Part shown: positions 1 through 11,551 of the stretch, one piece after another
How the letters are laid out: every line of letters begins with the position of its first letter
Position numbering within the stretch: the stretch's first letter is position 1
Assembly: GCA_024305745.1 (NCBI GenBank)
Contig: JAHRBS010000014.1
Location: 2,177,501-2,241,500, forward strand
Direction: 5' to 3'
Source of the DNA: Polyporus tsugae
Lineage: Eukaryota; Basidiomycota; Agaricomycetes; Polyporales; Polyporaceae
DNA length: 64,000 nt
Translations under genes and position numbers: made by a program
Notes under the pieces: model-generated
Seen by the model: the letters and a program-made list of their open reading frames with translations, nothing else
Database searches by the model: none
What the model was told of the DNA's origin: nothing

Positions 1-448
1 GAACTTGATCGCGTCGAACAGCGATGACCCCTCAGTGAATCCGTGCATAGCACCGCGAGCATCGAGTGCGAGATGCTGGGGGAAGGGGACGCGGCTCATT
101 GAGTCCGACCATGCGCCAAATGGTACGGTTGCATGGAAAGGCGACACTCACCGCGGTCGCGAGCACCAGCATGAGCGCGTTGCAGGCGAGCAGACCAATG
201 TTCAGTCCCCGACGCGATGCTTTTTGCTGAGTGTTGTACAAAAGGCACCATGTCCCATATGCGTAGGAGACGAGAAAAGCCGCATATAGCCCAATCTCCA
301 CGGATAACGTTGCGGCATAGAACGTCAGAGACGCGGGGCCTGCGAAGCCCTGGACGGTGTACGGTCAACATGCGATTGCTATCAGTGGGAGGCAGAACGA
401 TTCTTGGAGACTCACCCCGAACGCATCTAGGGATAAGGCTGCTGGCAT
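1..448 (-). CDS. Multi-span membrane protein, 5' part (runs off left edge)
   Basis: First three exons of a gene paralogous to those at 5274-6655 and 33839-35345. Exon 1 is 448-416 (11 codons, starting MPAALSL), exon 2 is 349-152 (66 codons) and exon 3 begins at 75 and leaves the window. Donors GTGAGT and acceptors CAG fit, and phases are 0/0 as in the paralogues. Exon 2 holds two hydrophobic segments around an SYAYGTW motif, matching TYAYGSW and TYSMGTW in the other two copies. The first residues of exon 3 (HLALD) align with HVALD of the third copy. The family is an uncharacterised Agaricomycete integral membrane protein with about seven predicted spans. Function is unknown. The identification rests on exon-by-exon similarity inside this window. 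Confidence 0.75.
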
Positions 449-1141
449 AGGTTGCAGGAGGGGAGAGAGCCAGCATGGGAGGGAGGCTGACCCAAGCCGT
501 GCAGTGACTCACTTCGTTTAAAATAGGCACCTATTATGCACCAAGAGGTCTAAATCCCTCTCGTGAACATGAGAAAGTGTCAGAAGGAAGATGCATACGC
601 ACCAGATGTCTGATAAACTGTGGCCCATGTGCGTTACTACTTCCCAGGTCAACTGTTGAACGGTATAGAACCGTTGTGGGAGAACCGTTCATGATCACCC
701 CCTCTTCCTAGAGGTATACTAGCTATACATAGGAATGAACGACATGAGATGGGCATGGTGGACTTGATCCTTGCCACTCACGGTGACTGCTGGACAGATG
801 GCGCCGAAATGCGGCAACGTGGATTCTCTTGCGTGTTTGCTGAAGAGTCTTGCCCATGCATGACGAGTCGAGCTGACATAGCGCAAACCATCCAGATTGC
901 AAGCAGTCGTGAAGTGAACTTGGACTTCCAGGATTCATATGATGAAGCACGATGCAGATCGTCGTTCTCCTCAACCCGCACAAGCGGGGAAGCGCCGATG
1001 CCACAGGGCACGGAAACCCCGGTCCGGCTGACCACCGCCACCGAACCGAAGCGTCAGCCCGCCACTGATGTGATGCGCCCTCCTCAGCGCCGTGCGTCGC
1101 TCGCGTGAGCCGCGTCTCTCTTCTCACCGTCAACGTCGACA
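449..1141. other. Intergenic, no gene seen
   Basis: About 690 bases between the divergent membrane-protein start at 448 and the BTB module at 1142. Open frames here are short and overlap one another without recognisable domains or splice structure. It presumably carries both promoters, but I see no site I can defend. Confidence 0.5.
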
Positions 1142-2259
1142 ATGACACAAAGCCCGCCCCCTGCGAAGCGCGCTCGACTCTCAGATGACGCGCCGACTGC
1201 GTCCTTGCCTCCATCAACTGAATTCAAACACTGTCACCATGACGAGTTCTGGTTCGACGATGGAAACCTCATCCTTGTCGCAAAGCAAAACACGGCATTC
1301 CGTATCTATCGCGGCCTCTTCACCGCCCAATCGATCTTTTTCGCGGATAAGGTCGCGTCTGCATGCGCGAACCCAGGACAAATGTTCGACGGATGCCCAG
1401 TCGTGGAGGTATCCGACACCCCGCAGGAGCTCGCGCACTTCCTGCGTGTTATGTTGCCCAAGTCTAAACAGTTGTACGTGGTGGGGAGATCATAGCCTTT
1501 CACTATCCAGAACTCAAGGTACAGTTCAGGTTCTATCGACGCAAGGATGACCCACCATTCACCTTCGATCAAGTCACGGCCGTCATCCGCCTCTCGCACA
1601 AGTAAAAAGTCGAAGACGTCCTAATGCAAGCCATAGGGCTACTGCAAGAGCGACACTTCTCCGCAGATTACATCGCCTGGCAAGAGCGGACGGTACGCCC
1701 AAATATTCTTACTCACGGGCACATCGCCATCGGTGTCGTCAACCTCGCCAGACTGACGGGCGTGACCTCCCTCCTGCCGATCGCGATATACGAATGCGTC
1801 CGGCTCGGGAGCGCGGTTCTGGACGGCTGGAGGAGAGACGACGGGGTGGTCGAATACCTCTCGCCGCAAGACTTGAAGCTCTGCTTGGGCGCGCGCGACG
1901 CACTTGACCGTGAAGCTGTGGCCATCTTTCTGCGAGTGTTCGACGTAACCTTGTCCGCAGAGTGCCTCGAGCCGGACATTTGTCCCAGTCATCTGCACGA
2001 CGCCAAGGAGGATACGTTCGCGCAATACTTTCCGGGGCATCTCGTCCTTGATCTGTGGAATCCCGCCCTGGAGAACTACCTGAAGATATATTACATTTGC
2101 AACAAATGTCGCGATGCCCTTCTTATGCGCGAGCGCCAGGAGCGCCACAATCTCTGGGGCAGACTACCCGATCTTCTTGAGAAGATGTCTCTGGCCATTT
2201 CCCCGCCGATACCTTCTGTGAGGCGTTCCGTCACCGTAGCTGATGCAGCAACATCGGGG
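1142..2259 (+). pseudogene. BTB/POZ protein, module 1, interrupted by a nonsense codon
   Basis: Exon 1 (1142-1473) encodes a BTB fold with the family signature (D/N)EFW..DGNLILVA..AFRIYRGL. Intron 1474-1529 is GT-AG, phase 2, at the same position as in all sister genes. Exon 2 starts at 1530 and reads FYRRKDDPPFTFDQV..VIRLSHK, then hits TAA at 1603-1605 exactly where every sister gene has the Tyr of HKY. After the stop the frame stays open with intact family motifs (IGVVNLARL, C-x5-C, C-x2-C). A single substitution in a Tyr codon explains the break, so it is probably recent. The module has no terminator of its own: the frame continues into the next BTB module. A start at the Met at 1624 would give a BTB-less fusion protein. 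I favour a pseudogene or a recently damaged allele. Confidence 0.8.
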
Positions 2260-3324
2260 ATGCACCAAAACCAATGTCTTCCTTCTGATCCCACCACGTC
2301 CTCCGCTCGATTCTTGTGCGGGCCCCTCGCGAACATTAAACACCATCCTGAATTCTGGCTCAATGACGGCAATCTTATCCTCGTCGCTAACCGCGACAAC
2401 GCATTCCGTATCTACACCGGTCTTCTTGCCTCTCAATCCGAAATATTCGCGAACATGTTCGCTGTCGCGAGCTCCGGCGCTGACGAGACCTACGAGGGCT
2501 GCCCCGTCGTACCAGTGTACGATACTCCAGTGGAATTCGCGCACTTTCTGCGCGTCCTCATCCCAAGAGAGAGTCGAAGGTGAGTAAATACAAGCTCGAC
2601 GGGTAACGTCTCTCACCAATGATCTTCTATCTATAGCTTCCATCGTACCCCGAGAGCCGCCCCCTTTACGTTCGACCAAGCCGCTGCCGTCGTGCGCCTC
2701 GCGCAGAAGTACGACCTCCCGGACATCCGGGATCAAGCTCTCGCCCTTCTCGAGGAACACGCCTTCCCCACACACGCGCCACGCGCATCCGAAACTCACC
2801 CCCACCCGACCCTCGTCGTGAAGGACAACAACGCCATCGGCGCCGTCAACATCGCCCGTCTTGTCGACAAGCCCTCCCTGCTCCTTCCTGCACTCCATCG
2901 CTGCGTCACCCTCGGGAGCGCGGTGCTAGACGGCTGGACGCGTGACGACGGGTACGTCGAGCACCTCTCCCTTGCGGATCTCAAGCTCTGCATGGACGCG
3001 CACCCCGCGCTGTTGAGCGAGCGCGTCACGCTGTTGAGAGATTCCATATATGACCACGATCTAGTCCACGATTGTGTGACCCCCACGCAGTGCGAGGAGG
3101 GGCTGCAGGCGGTCTCCGACGTGATGCTGCGCGAGGAGTTCCGCCAGCACCGTGCCACGCTGGACGAATGGGAGACGCACATCACGGAGAGGGCGGACGA
3201 TTGCGGGGTGTGCGGCTGCTGTCGGAAGATGCTGAAGGATCGCGACGCTGAGTTGCGGAGGGAGGCGTGGAGGCGGCTCCCAGCGATTTTCGGGATCGAG
3301 GTCGCGGGGTGGAGTGAGAACTGA
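2260..3324 (+). CDS. BTB/POZ protein, module 2
   Basis: Exons 2260-2579 and 2637-3324, intron 2580-2636 (GTGAGT...CTATAG), phase 2. With the Met at 2260 the product is 335 aa, normal for this family. The BTB domain lies roughly at residues 25-110 (HPEFWLNDGNLILVA, then a FAHFLRVLIP end). After the intron come FTFDQAAAVVRLAQKYDLPD and AIGAVNIARL. The C-terminal region has DCVTPTQC (C-x5-C) and VCGCCRKML (C-x2-C), which could bind zinc. The expected basic N-terminus (TKR.R) is missing, and the reading frame is open upstream into module 1 with no stop between them. A read-through fusion is therefore possible, and the start is the weakest part of the model. BTB proteins generally act as oligomerisation or Cul3-adaptor modules; substrate unknown. 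Confidence 0.75.
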
Positions 3325-4003
3325 ACACAAGGCGTCCGCTTGCTGCTTCAGGTGAGCCTGTTCCCTGCCAGAGTCCATCCCTGTTCTCACGACGCATATG
3401 AACACCTATGCTGACTCGCTCCGTGCTTGCCACAGCCCATGCGGTTCTTCACGGCGAACTGAACGACACGACGAACCTTTCTTCCGCACTCAAGCGGTTC
3501 ATCTGGTCTCTGGCGTGGACGCCGGCATGGTCGTCCTATGTGTACCCAGTCGGGTGCAAGCGGGTGGACCTCCGGACGTCTGCAGCAGCATTGCTGCATA
3601 TGTCGCCAACGTGGCGTACCGTAGCTTACAAGTGGGTGCCAGGATGGCTTTGCCGTTGTTGGCTCACATCATAGGGAGTGTGAGCAGAGGAGGGATTCTG
3701 GGAGGACGGGTACGTTTAAATGGTGTTGCGAATGAAGAAGGGGGTACCTGATAAGAGCACTTAGGCACCTCCCTGCTCCTGCGATCTCACGATGTACCGA
3801 GACGTGCTGTCTTCCTATAGGGTTTACAATTCAAGGACGGGAAATAAACATTCAGCGTTGGACAGCTATGTGGTCTGTGTGAGAGCTGCTCCAGAATCAC
3901 GTACGCAGTACGCGGACTCGATGCACGTGCGAGCGTAGGAATCTCAGCGTCCGTCGGCTCTCATCGACATCGTCCGCCATCACTTGGCAACCCGCCGTCC
4001 ACG
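3325..4003. other. Intergenic between BTB genes
   Basis: About 680 bases with overlapping short open frames on both strands and no domain, splice or codon signal. The last 200 bases probably serve as promoter for the BTB gene at 4004. Confidence 0.5.
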
Positions 4004-5058
4004 ATGCCCGACGAGGCTCGTCCCACAAAGCGCATTCGAATCGCGGACAATGGACCAATGCTCAAACAACATGACGAATTCTGGTTCGATGACGGGAACC
4101 TTGTCCTCGTCGCCGGCGACATGGCATTCCGTATCTATCGCGGTCTCCTTACGGTGCAATCACACATTTTCGAGAACGTGTTTGTGTCCGCGAGCTCCAG
4201 CGCCGATGAGCTCCTCGACGGCTGTCCTATCGTTCATCTTTCCGACTCCCCAGAGGACTTGGTGCATCTCCTCCGCATCCTGCTTCCCACCTCTCGCAAG
4301 ATGTAGGCATCACGTTTCGCTGTTTACCTTACCGTCTCGCTTCCCGACCGGGCTGACCTATCCTCTCCAGCTTCTATCTCCGCGAAGGCCAGCCAGTGAT
4401 CAAATTTGAGGAGGTGTTTGCAGTTGCGCGCCTCGCCCACAAGTACGGGATCGAAGACATCCAAGCCCAGGCGCTCTCGTGCCTGCAGGACTCGGGCTAC
4501 TTCTCCTGCGATCTCAACCGTTTCCAACACCCAGACCCAACCAAGGTCTCCGTCCAACCCGTCCACGCCATCGGCGCCGTCATCCTTGCCAGGCTCACCG
4601 ACACGCCCTCCATGCTCCCCAGCGCGCTTTACCGCTGCTGCGTGCTCGGCGGCGACCTCCTTGACGGGTGGACGCGCGGGGATGGGACGGTCGAGCACCT
4701 CACGCAGGACGACCTGAAACGCTGCGTGAACGCACGCGCGATGCTCGCAGACGATGGCTGGCGTGCGTTTTGCCTTGTCTTCGATGACAATCGGACGAGC
4801 ACGACGTGCACGCGACCGGATGAATGTCGCGCGGGGCTGCGCTGGGTGCGCGCGACCATCCTGAATGGTGATCAGACGAAGGAGCGGCCTGCGCTGCGGG
4901 ACTGGAGCCGGGAGATTAGCCAAGGGAGGCTGGATCATCGGTTCTGTGCGCTGTGCGAGAAGGCGTTGCAGGATCGGAACAAAGTGGGGCTAGGAACTTT
5001 TTGGACGAGGCTTCCAGGAAGGTTTGGGCTCACTGGTAATGCAAATGGATGGCCGTAG
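4004..5058 (+). CDS. BTB/POZ protein, module 3, intact
   Basis: Exons 4004-4302 and 4371-5058, intron 4303-4370 (GTAGGC...CTCCAG), phase 2; 328 aa. This is the cleanest copy in the array and a useful family reference. The N-terminus is basic (RPTKRIRIAD), then QHDEFWFDDGNLVLVA and AFRIYRGLLTVQS of the BTB fold, ending LVHLLRILLP just before the intron. Exon 2 has VARLAHKYGIEDIQAQAL, HAIGAVILARL, LLDGWTRGDGTVEHL, TCTRPDEC (C-x5-C) and FCALCEKAL (C-x2-C). Exon 2 is 688 nt, the same as in module 2. No signal peptide or membrane span is visible, so a cytosolic or nuclear adaptor role is likely by analogy with other BTB proteins. Confidence 0.85.
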
Positions 5059-5273
5059 TTATCGAGGTAGTCGGCCCTCAACCAGAATCAGCCGCCTTCG
5101 GTTTCCTGGGGAAGATAACGGAACTTTGGAGGTTGCATACGTACTTAGTTCGCTGTCAACGCCTTCTATAGGATCTTGAATAGCCTAATTCTATATTAAC
5201 ACAACATATATAGCGATTCTATAGATACATAAGTTTGAATTGCCCCAGCTTTTTCCACTCCCTGTAAACCGCC

Positions 5274-6655
5274 TCAGTCGCCGACCTTGGCGCAGTCCTC
5301 CACGAGCAAGGTATCCGACACACTCGTCCGATGCGAGACGGGCAAGTCAATCGAACCCTTCCGCGGGGTTTTCCACAACGCCTGTGTCGACAACTGGACG
5401 TGCGCAGTGTCCGACGCGTTCGAGCCCCGCCCAGTCCGCAGCACAATGAGCGAGAACATGAGCCCCTGCACGCGCGCCACGTCGACGTCAGTACACAGTA
5501 CACACACCGACGAGGGAACGGAACAGAGGGAGACTCACAATGAGGGGCGAGAATATGCTGAGGGACGTGTAATACGCGACGTCAGGGCTGGCGAGAAAGG
5601 TCGCGATGAGCAAGATGGACGCTGTGGAGTACACGGCGGCAGACTGGAGAATGGCCTCGAAGACGGGGCGGTACCGGACAAGGTTGAGTCTCGCCCGGGT
5701 CTTCCAGTCCCCGTCTTCGCAGTCGTCGTCACGATGATACGTGCGCAGGACCCGCCACATGATCAGAGCTGAATGGGGCACAAGGCAACGGTCAGCTGGA
5801 CGACACGGTAAGAGCGCGGCGCGCTTGGGGGGGGAAGGGCGTACCTGAGGATGCTGCGTTGGTGAGGAGCGAGAAGACGAAGAACAGGATGGGCATGACT
5901 GTTCGTCCGACGCCCGACGAGGTGCTGCCGTAACCCCCAACTGCGGTCCACCGCATGTTGGTCAGAAGGAGTCACGGACAGTTCATTGTAGAACACCACG
6001 CACCAGCATCGACGACGAAGAATATTGCCGGCCCAATTATTACTACCCACTGGCCCTCCCACACAATGAAGAGACGATACATCTGTTTTGGAGTGTCAGC
6101 AGAAAAACATACAAGACTGGGGAGCGCGCGCTACGCACAATGAAAGCATTGCCGATTAAAGTCTGAGTAACGTAAAGGTAAAACCTCCCAGCATCCACGG
6201 ACGTCCTCAGGAAATTAGAATTATATAGCGACTTGTATATCGATTTGCGAGAGTCTCCGTTCGTAACAAAGCCGCGTACCGTCGTTTGTACCGTCAAACA
6301 AAGATGCTGCAAGTCGCCATCGAAGTCAGCCCTCCCTCCGGACACTCGTTCAGGCCCAAGGACAAGCAAGACTCACGGTGAACGCCAAAAGCGACATAAG
6401 AGAGCTCACGCTAAGCGCTATCAGGTTCCGTCGAGTGAACGCGCGCCGCCCGTCTCTTCGCAGGAGCGACCAGGTACCCATGGAGTATGTGACGATGAGG
6501 ATGCCGAAGAGGAGGGCTTCGAGAAAGAGGGCTGCGATCCGAGAGTTGAGTACATGTTGTTCCGTTTGTATCTAGAGAAAATCAGGCCCGGGTTCAGTTG
6601 GTACACCAAGGAAGAAATGAAACAAGTCGCGTACCGTGAGGGCGTTACTAGGCAT
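5274..6655 (-). CDS. Multi-span membrane protein, 326 aa
   Basis: Seven exons, all with consistent phases: 6655-6635, 6571-6377, 6306-6139, 6082-6004, 5940-5845, 5768-5539 and 5465-5274. The ATG encodes MPSNALT. Successive exons each carry one or two hydrophobic helices: RIAALFLEALLFGILIV, then VTQTLIGNAFI, YRLFIVWEGQWVV, TVMPILFFVFSLL, AVYSTASILLIATFL and LMFSLIVL. A soluble tail ends VEDCAKVGD. Exon lengths 79 and 96 nt are identical in the paralogue at 33839-35345. The family is common and uncharacterised in Agaricomycetes; a seven-helix receptor-like or transporter topology is inference from hydropathy only. It lies tail-to-tail with the BTB gene at 4004-5058. Confidence 0.82.
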
Positions 6656-9189
6656 GATGGCGTGAGGGTTCCTACTATGCAGCGAGCGAGAGAAAATAAA
6701 TAAAGGCAAGCAAGAGGGAAAGTGCACGGAGGGTGGCAAAGCTCGCGCCTCGCAGGACAGAGGCGGAAGGATATTAGAAAGACGGAACCTCGGAAGGCGA
6801 ACATCGCCGCGACGGAGTCGCGATGCCAACGTATATTGGAGCAACGAGCGCCCAACGCAAACAGCCTCTACCAGTGGCGGCGGTGAACGAATGATGGCCC
6901 TCGCCGAAACCACCGCGGCCCCTCATTCGTAAAAACAAGTTTGGAGTCGTTGTACGCTGCGATCCATGAAGCGGGGGGATGGCGGCCGGGACCAGTGTAA
7001 TGATGGGCTTGGTAATTTCAGCGGTCTCGCCCGAGCACGATGAAGCTGTCATAATCAGGCTTGTGCCAAAAAATCTCAGCAGATGAAACGCCACTCAACG
7101 TGGCTATACTTAAGTATGTCATAGCACCGGATCAACCGCCGTGTGCGCTTTCCGACGCTAAAAATTCATAGGGCGAGAGCAAGTTAGTAAGTACTCATAC
7201 TGTAGCACCTTGCGCCCCCCTGATCTTCCTGCTGCGCTAGGAACTGCTAAACGGGTTTAGCGTCCAAGCTTCATGTGGCCTGGTTTCTAAGGCCAAACTT
7301 TGTTATCTGGAAGGCACTGCCAAGTCTGCGATTGGACGGCGCATGCACAGAGCATCCAAGCACAGCCTCAGCGACGTTAGCATGGAGGATGCGAATTCAA
7401 CACAGAATACGTATCGTGAGGGATCTAGATCAAGGACTGCACATCAAGAGAGATAATGAGAGATCATGTGGGTTGCCTCACCACCCCCCACCGCACAATA
7501 CGCCATAAGTAACGTCCCCGATTTGCGAGAGCGCGAAACGCGCAGTGATCCGTGATTAGCAGGCTGCACATTCGACCTGCTGCCACTGGTCAAACTATAG
7601 GTACATGGAACGTCTGCTCCTCGGACCGAGGGTAAGTCCGGTGAGCACGACTTTTCTGACGAATCGCACAATATTACTGTCTTCGGAAGCGAGGTTGCAC
7701 CATGTGAAAGATCATCGCACCTTATGTATGCCTGTGTATGCCTGTGCTTCGGTCGAAGCCCTAACTTTGACGATGCAGCGCAGAATCTAGTATGGCAAGG
7801 TGCACACGTGGCCAACGATGCCAAATAGCAGATCGCCTTCACCTGCCAAAGCCGCTCCCGGAGACCCGCGCCTGCCCTCATCTCCGGCTTCCATCTCAGC
7901 GCGGGTTGAACGTTGAACGCTGAGCTATCAGCACTCGTGTTTTCTGTTGAGAGATGACGGAGCTTCGTAGGCAGCAAGGAAGGGGTGAGAGCCGGTGAGT
8001 CTGAAGCCAACGGAGACTAGGTGAGGGCTGCTATAACTTCAAGTCACAGTATCATGCCGGGCGGTACAGGTAAGGCACCACATGCCCATGTCGTCAGCAT
8101 TGAGGCGCTCCGCCAACCGTCTTGGCACATCCATCCCTCCTGACCTGAGGCGGGAGTCATAGACCCGGGATGTCGGAGCGCGTTGGTGAGGGGGGCGATA
8201 TAAGGCGATATAATGCCTCGGATAGCGTTTCTGTTCCGAGTAAGCTCACCTACTCCGACCACAGGGACATAGTCATCCACGTAGAGTGCGTACACGTACG
8301 AAAGGACATCCAGAGCCGCCCTCCACCCGCTGAGCGGGACACTTGCTGAGACTTGCGAAGAGCCTAGATCATGCGTCACTAATTAATGCATCAAGTAAGT
8401 AGAAAAAAACCGAAGATGCACTGACTTTCTGCGATTCGGGGGGATCGCCGACTGCGACCGGCGATTCAGACCGCACGGCCATCGTTTGCCTCTTCGTTTG
8501 GGGGCCCGAATTCGGAGGAGGTGAACATGCCTTTGATGGCTGCTGATTCCGCCCAGCGAGGAACCTTCTCCGAGTCCAGAGCGGAAAAGTAAGTAACGAC
8601 GCGTGACGTGTCACGTCACGAGCGCATCACGTAGTAATGACCGTGGAGAGGCGAAAAAAAACTAAATGTGTCCATGTCAATGTTGGAACGTACAGAATAG
8701 GTAGTTTGCCGGGGTCGCTATAGTACTGTGTTAAGAGGAGCAGCAGCGAGAATAGACCGAACCCGCCCTGAATGTTGAACCCGGGGGCAAAGCCCACACC
8801 GGGCAGCAACTCTAGCGGAAGCTCCGCATACTCACCTGGAGGGGTTGTTGAGGCTTGTTAAGTGATGATGGTGGTAGGGTGTAAAGAACTGTCTGTATTG
8901 GGGGCTCTGGGGAGCCCGTATATATACTACTAGATTACATAAGAACTGTACAGTAGCATATACGGTGCACAGTCGAGCTGTGCGTGATTATCATAGACGA
9001 GGCTATGAGTAATCTGGCATGTGTGACAACTGGCGCTTTGGCGGTGTCACAGCCTAGCGGCTATGTTGGCTGCCAGCGCTTGGTAGTGCCGCGCTCAACA
9101 CTGAAAAGCCAGATATCCCAAACAACGAACCGAGCAAGTTGAGTTCGAAAACATTGGCGCCGAGATGAGAAACGACTTTGCTGGGATCA
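6656..9189. other. Unassigned region with possible small exons
   Basis: About 2.5 kb between the membrane protein and the left dispersed repeat. On the minus strand at roughly 8820-8700 a hydrophobic stretch reads GLFSLLLLLTQYYSDPGKLP and ends at a GTACGT donor. At 8600-8450 an open frame KVPRWAESAAIKGMF ends in a stop. These could be exons of a small membrane protein, but I cannot join them convincingly and recognise no family. The rest shows only short overlapping frames. Confidence 0.3.
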
Positions 9190-9305
9190 TTAGGACGGTA
9201 ATATGGCGGTCCAAATGCACATTTAATAATTTGAGCGCATAATTCTCACTTTTGAGCACAATCACCCCTCCGCACAAACTTTCTGTCTCCAGCGCAAACA
9301 TATGG
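9190..9305 (-). repeat. Dispersed repeat, left copy (inverted relative to 29165-29335)
   Basis: Read on the minus strand, this stretch shares a core with the plus-strand sequence at about 29275-29330. A 16-nt identical run (ATTGTGCTCAAAAGTG) is followed by ATGCGCT and ATTAAATGTGCATTTGGA with few mismatches, about 90% identity over some 55 bases by eye. A TTTGCGCTGGAGA motif lies upstream in both copies. Both copies face outward from the block between them. Confidence 0.7.
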
Positions 9306-9711
9306 AAGCCCGAGAAACATATTTCATTGGACCGTCCATAGTCATGTTACAATAACTATGGCTTCACGCAAACTTTTCCAGTATATCGGAATATTCTCCT
9401 TGAACATCCTTGCTATCCAACAATGTTCATAGACTGGTATTCACGACCACATCCATATTCATACGCGCTAGGTACACAACATACAGGAGTAGAGCAATCT
9501 GCGAGAACCGAGGCCCGAGACGAGGGAATCCATACAACCACACCACAATAATCGTACAAGCCAGTGTCGTACCCAACACCCGACTGCCCCTGCTGCACTT
9601 CAAGCAGGAGTGCAGCAGTGGACCATGCCTAAAGAAGACGATGGTCTACATGTGTCTTACGGCAAGATAGCAAGATCAGCGATGGCAAAAACATGATAGC
9701 TTATACAATGC
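9306..9711. other. No gene seen
   Basis: About 400 bases between the left repeat and the coiled-coil gene. I find no supported gene, repeat or regulatory site. Confidence 0.5.
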
Positions 9712-10296
9712 TCACCCGCCACCGAGCCTACCCAAAATGGCATCGAGCTTCTGGTCCTGGACCTGATGGCTATGGTCCACCTTGTCATTCAGGTGATGGA
9801 CTTGACCCTCTACGCCCTGTAGGCGGGCAGGCAGCGTAACCGCCAGGTCCTTGCTCAACAACGTGAAGTCAGTGTGCAGCCCCTTGAACTTCTGCCCAAG
9901 AATCTCCAGCTTGTTGGCGACTACGCTGAGGTGGGCGGTGAGATGCTGGTCGACAGAGTCCAGCTTGTCGCCGACGCGGTCCAACTTGTCGCCGATGTGC
10001 TTAAGCGAACGGGTGTTGTCCTGGATGCCGTTCGCAACCGTGGTGGTCAAGTTAAGGACAGAGTTGTTGATAACAACGAGCGAATTGTTAAGATTGGTCA
10101 TCAACTGGACCAGGGCAGTGTTAGTCTGCTCAGCCGCAGACTGGCCCTGGTCAGATTCTACGATACCAATACCTCCATCAGTTGGGTTTCTTTCATCAAA
10201 GTAGCAATGTGGCTTACCCATCGATACATCCGCTAGGAGAGATGAAGAGCTCGAGGTGGAGCGGTGGTTGTTGGTGCGGGAGCCAGTGGATGACAT
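9712..10296 (-). CDS. Uncharacterised coiled-coil protein, 194 aa
   Basis: Single open frame. Residues 1-25 are Ser/Thr-rich. From about residue 55 to the end there are heptad-like repeats such as HIGDKLDRVGDKLDSVDQHL, with leucine, isoleucine and valine at core positions, ending LDAILGRLGGG. No enzymatic motif, signal peptide or membrane span. The ATG directly follows a good intron acceptor (CTCTCATAG), so a 5' exon exists upstream, probably leader, possibly coding. It is transcribed the same way as the oxygenase gene upstream and may be element cargo. I do not recognise the family; an oligomerising structural or tethering role is only a guess from the heptads. Confidence 0.55.
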   Translation of the reverse strand: MSSTGSRTNNHRSTSSSSSLLADVSMGKPHCYFDERNPTDGGIGIVESDQGQSAAEQTNTALVQLMTNLNNSLVVINNSVLNLTTTVANGIQDNTRSLKHIGDKLDRVGDKLDSVDQHLTAHLSVVANKLEILGQKFKGLHTDFTLLSKDLAVTLPARLQGVEGQVHHLNDKVDHSHQVQDQKLDAILGRLGGG

Positions 10297-10385
10297 CTAT
10301 GAGAGGGCGAGATAAAGTTATGAGAAAGAGCAGGGAGAGGAGGCCCTGAACACTTACCACAATGGTGGAGAAGTTGTAACGATAG

Positions 10386-10556
10386 TGAAGGAGGACGACA
10401 GAGGTTGATGGAGGTCGACAGCAGAGGACGACAGATGATAGAGGATGGTGGAGGATGGTGGAGGATGATGACAGCAGAGGACGACGGAGGATGACAGTAG
10501 AGGACGACGGATGACGGTGGAGGATGACAACAGCAGAGAACGACGGAGGAGAGGCA
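10386..10556 (+). repeat. Degenerate GA/GAC-rich minisatellite
   Basis: Purine-rich low-complexity tract built from variants of GAGGATGGTG, GAGGACGACGG and GACAGCAGAGG. It lies upstream of the coiled-coil gene, in its likely 5' leader. The complementary strand gives long Ser/Pro-rich open frames that are composition artefacts. Confidence 0.7.
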
Positions 10557-11551
10557 GACCCAAAGAGGCGATGCACTCTGGCTGACTCCGAAAGCCGAGC
10601 ACTGGATATTTATAACCTGTGCTCCCCAGCACCGGTGTATAAACATGTGCAAATATCGGAACCGCTGGAGCACCAATGAAGGTGGTATTTACAGAAGGTT
10701 CAGAGACACCTCGATGATCCGTAACCACTATTCTCATACTGCTGCCCTTGTGATGTGCTGTGTGGTGGGCTACAATATTAGAAACAGCTCTGAATCAGTC
10801 CCAGAATCATAAGAACAAGTCTTAAATAGGCCAAATTTCTTAGATAAGGTGACAGCCTGGGGAACAAATCAATTCCCATGCGGTGGCTGCCCTTCTGTAA
10901 CTTGACTCGTTGTATTTCAGAAGACAAAGGACTGTGCAGGAAGGGCTGCGGTAGTACTAGGAGCTAGTACTGGAAGGGAATCTCGGCAAAAGTTCATGAT
11001 GGAGTTCTGAAACTGTCAGCCATCCATTGGCCGACAACAAAAGGATCCAAATGCTCACCGGGGAGCCCGACACTTCTCTGAAGATGTGAAGGCATCCTGT
11101 GCATTGATACGGAGCAGGAGATCACATGTCATACATTGATGTCTATGTCATACTTGTTATCAAAGAATGCACTTCCTCATTGTCCTTGCAGCTGGTGGCG
11201 TCAGAATGGCAAACCCGAGAAGCCTGTGTTCCTGAGCAGGGAAAATTAAAGCCAGTGATAGTGTGTGAAGGAAACACAACATAATCTCCAGGAGGGAGGA
11301 GAAGGGCACGACTCTATGTGAGACCAGCAGGCAAGGCACGAGGCAACGCTCGCATATGAGATCCAGATGCAGTTAATGTTCCTGACCGCAGGACCGTCCC
11401 AGTTCATGTTTGTAGTTTACAGTAGCGACTGATTTTGTTAGCACAGTGTTCTTTCAAGTCATAACAGATCATAGAGAATGTAATTCCCCAGCATCCACTG
11501 CATACGTTGGATATACAGAAGTACCAATAAACTAAAACATAAATAGAGGAC
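10557..11551. other. Intergenic inside accessory block
   Basis: About 1 kb without a supported gene. AT-richer than the flanking host genes. I see no convincing terminal repeat or promoter. Confidence 0.45.

Noticed and set aside
2164..2898. 244-codon minus-strand frame across BTB module 2
   Set aside because: Antisense to conserved BTB motifs and the intron; no independent evidence.
10233..10737. Ser/Pro/His-rich minus-strand frames over the minisatellite
   Set aside because: Composition artefact of the GA-rich repeat. Only a leader role is plausible.
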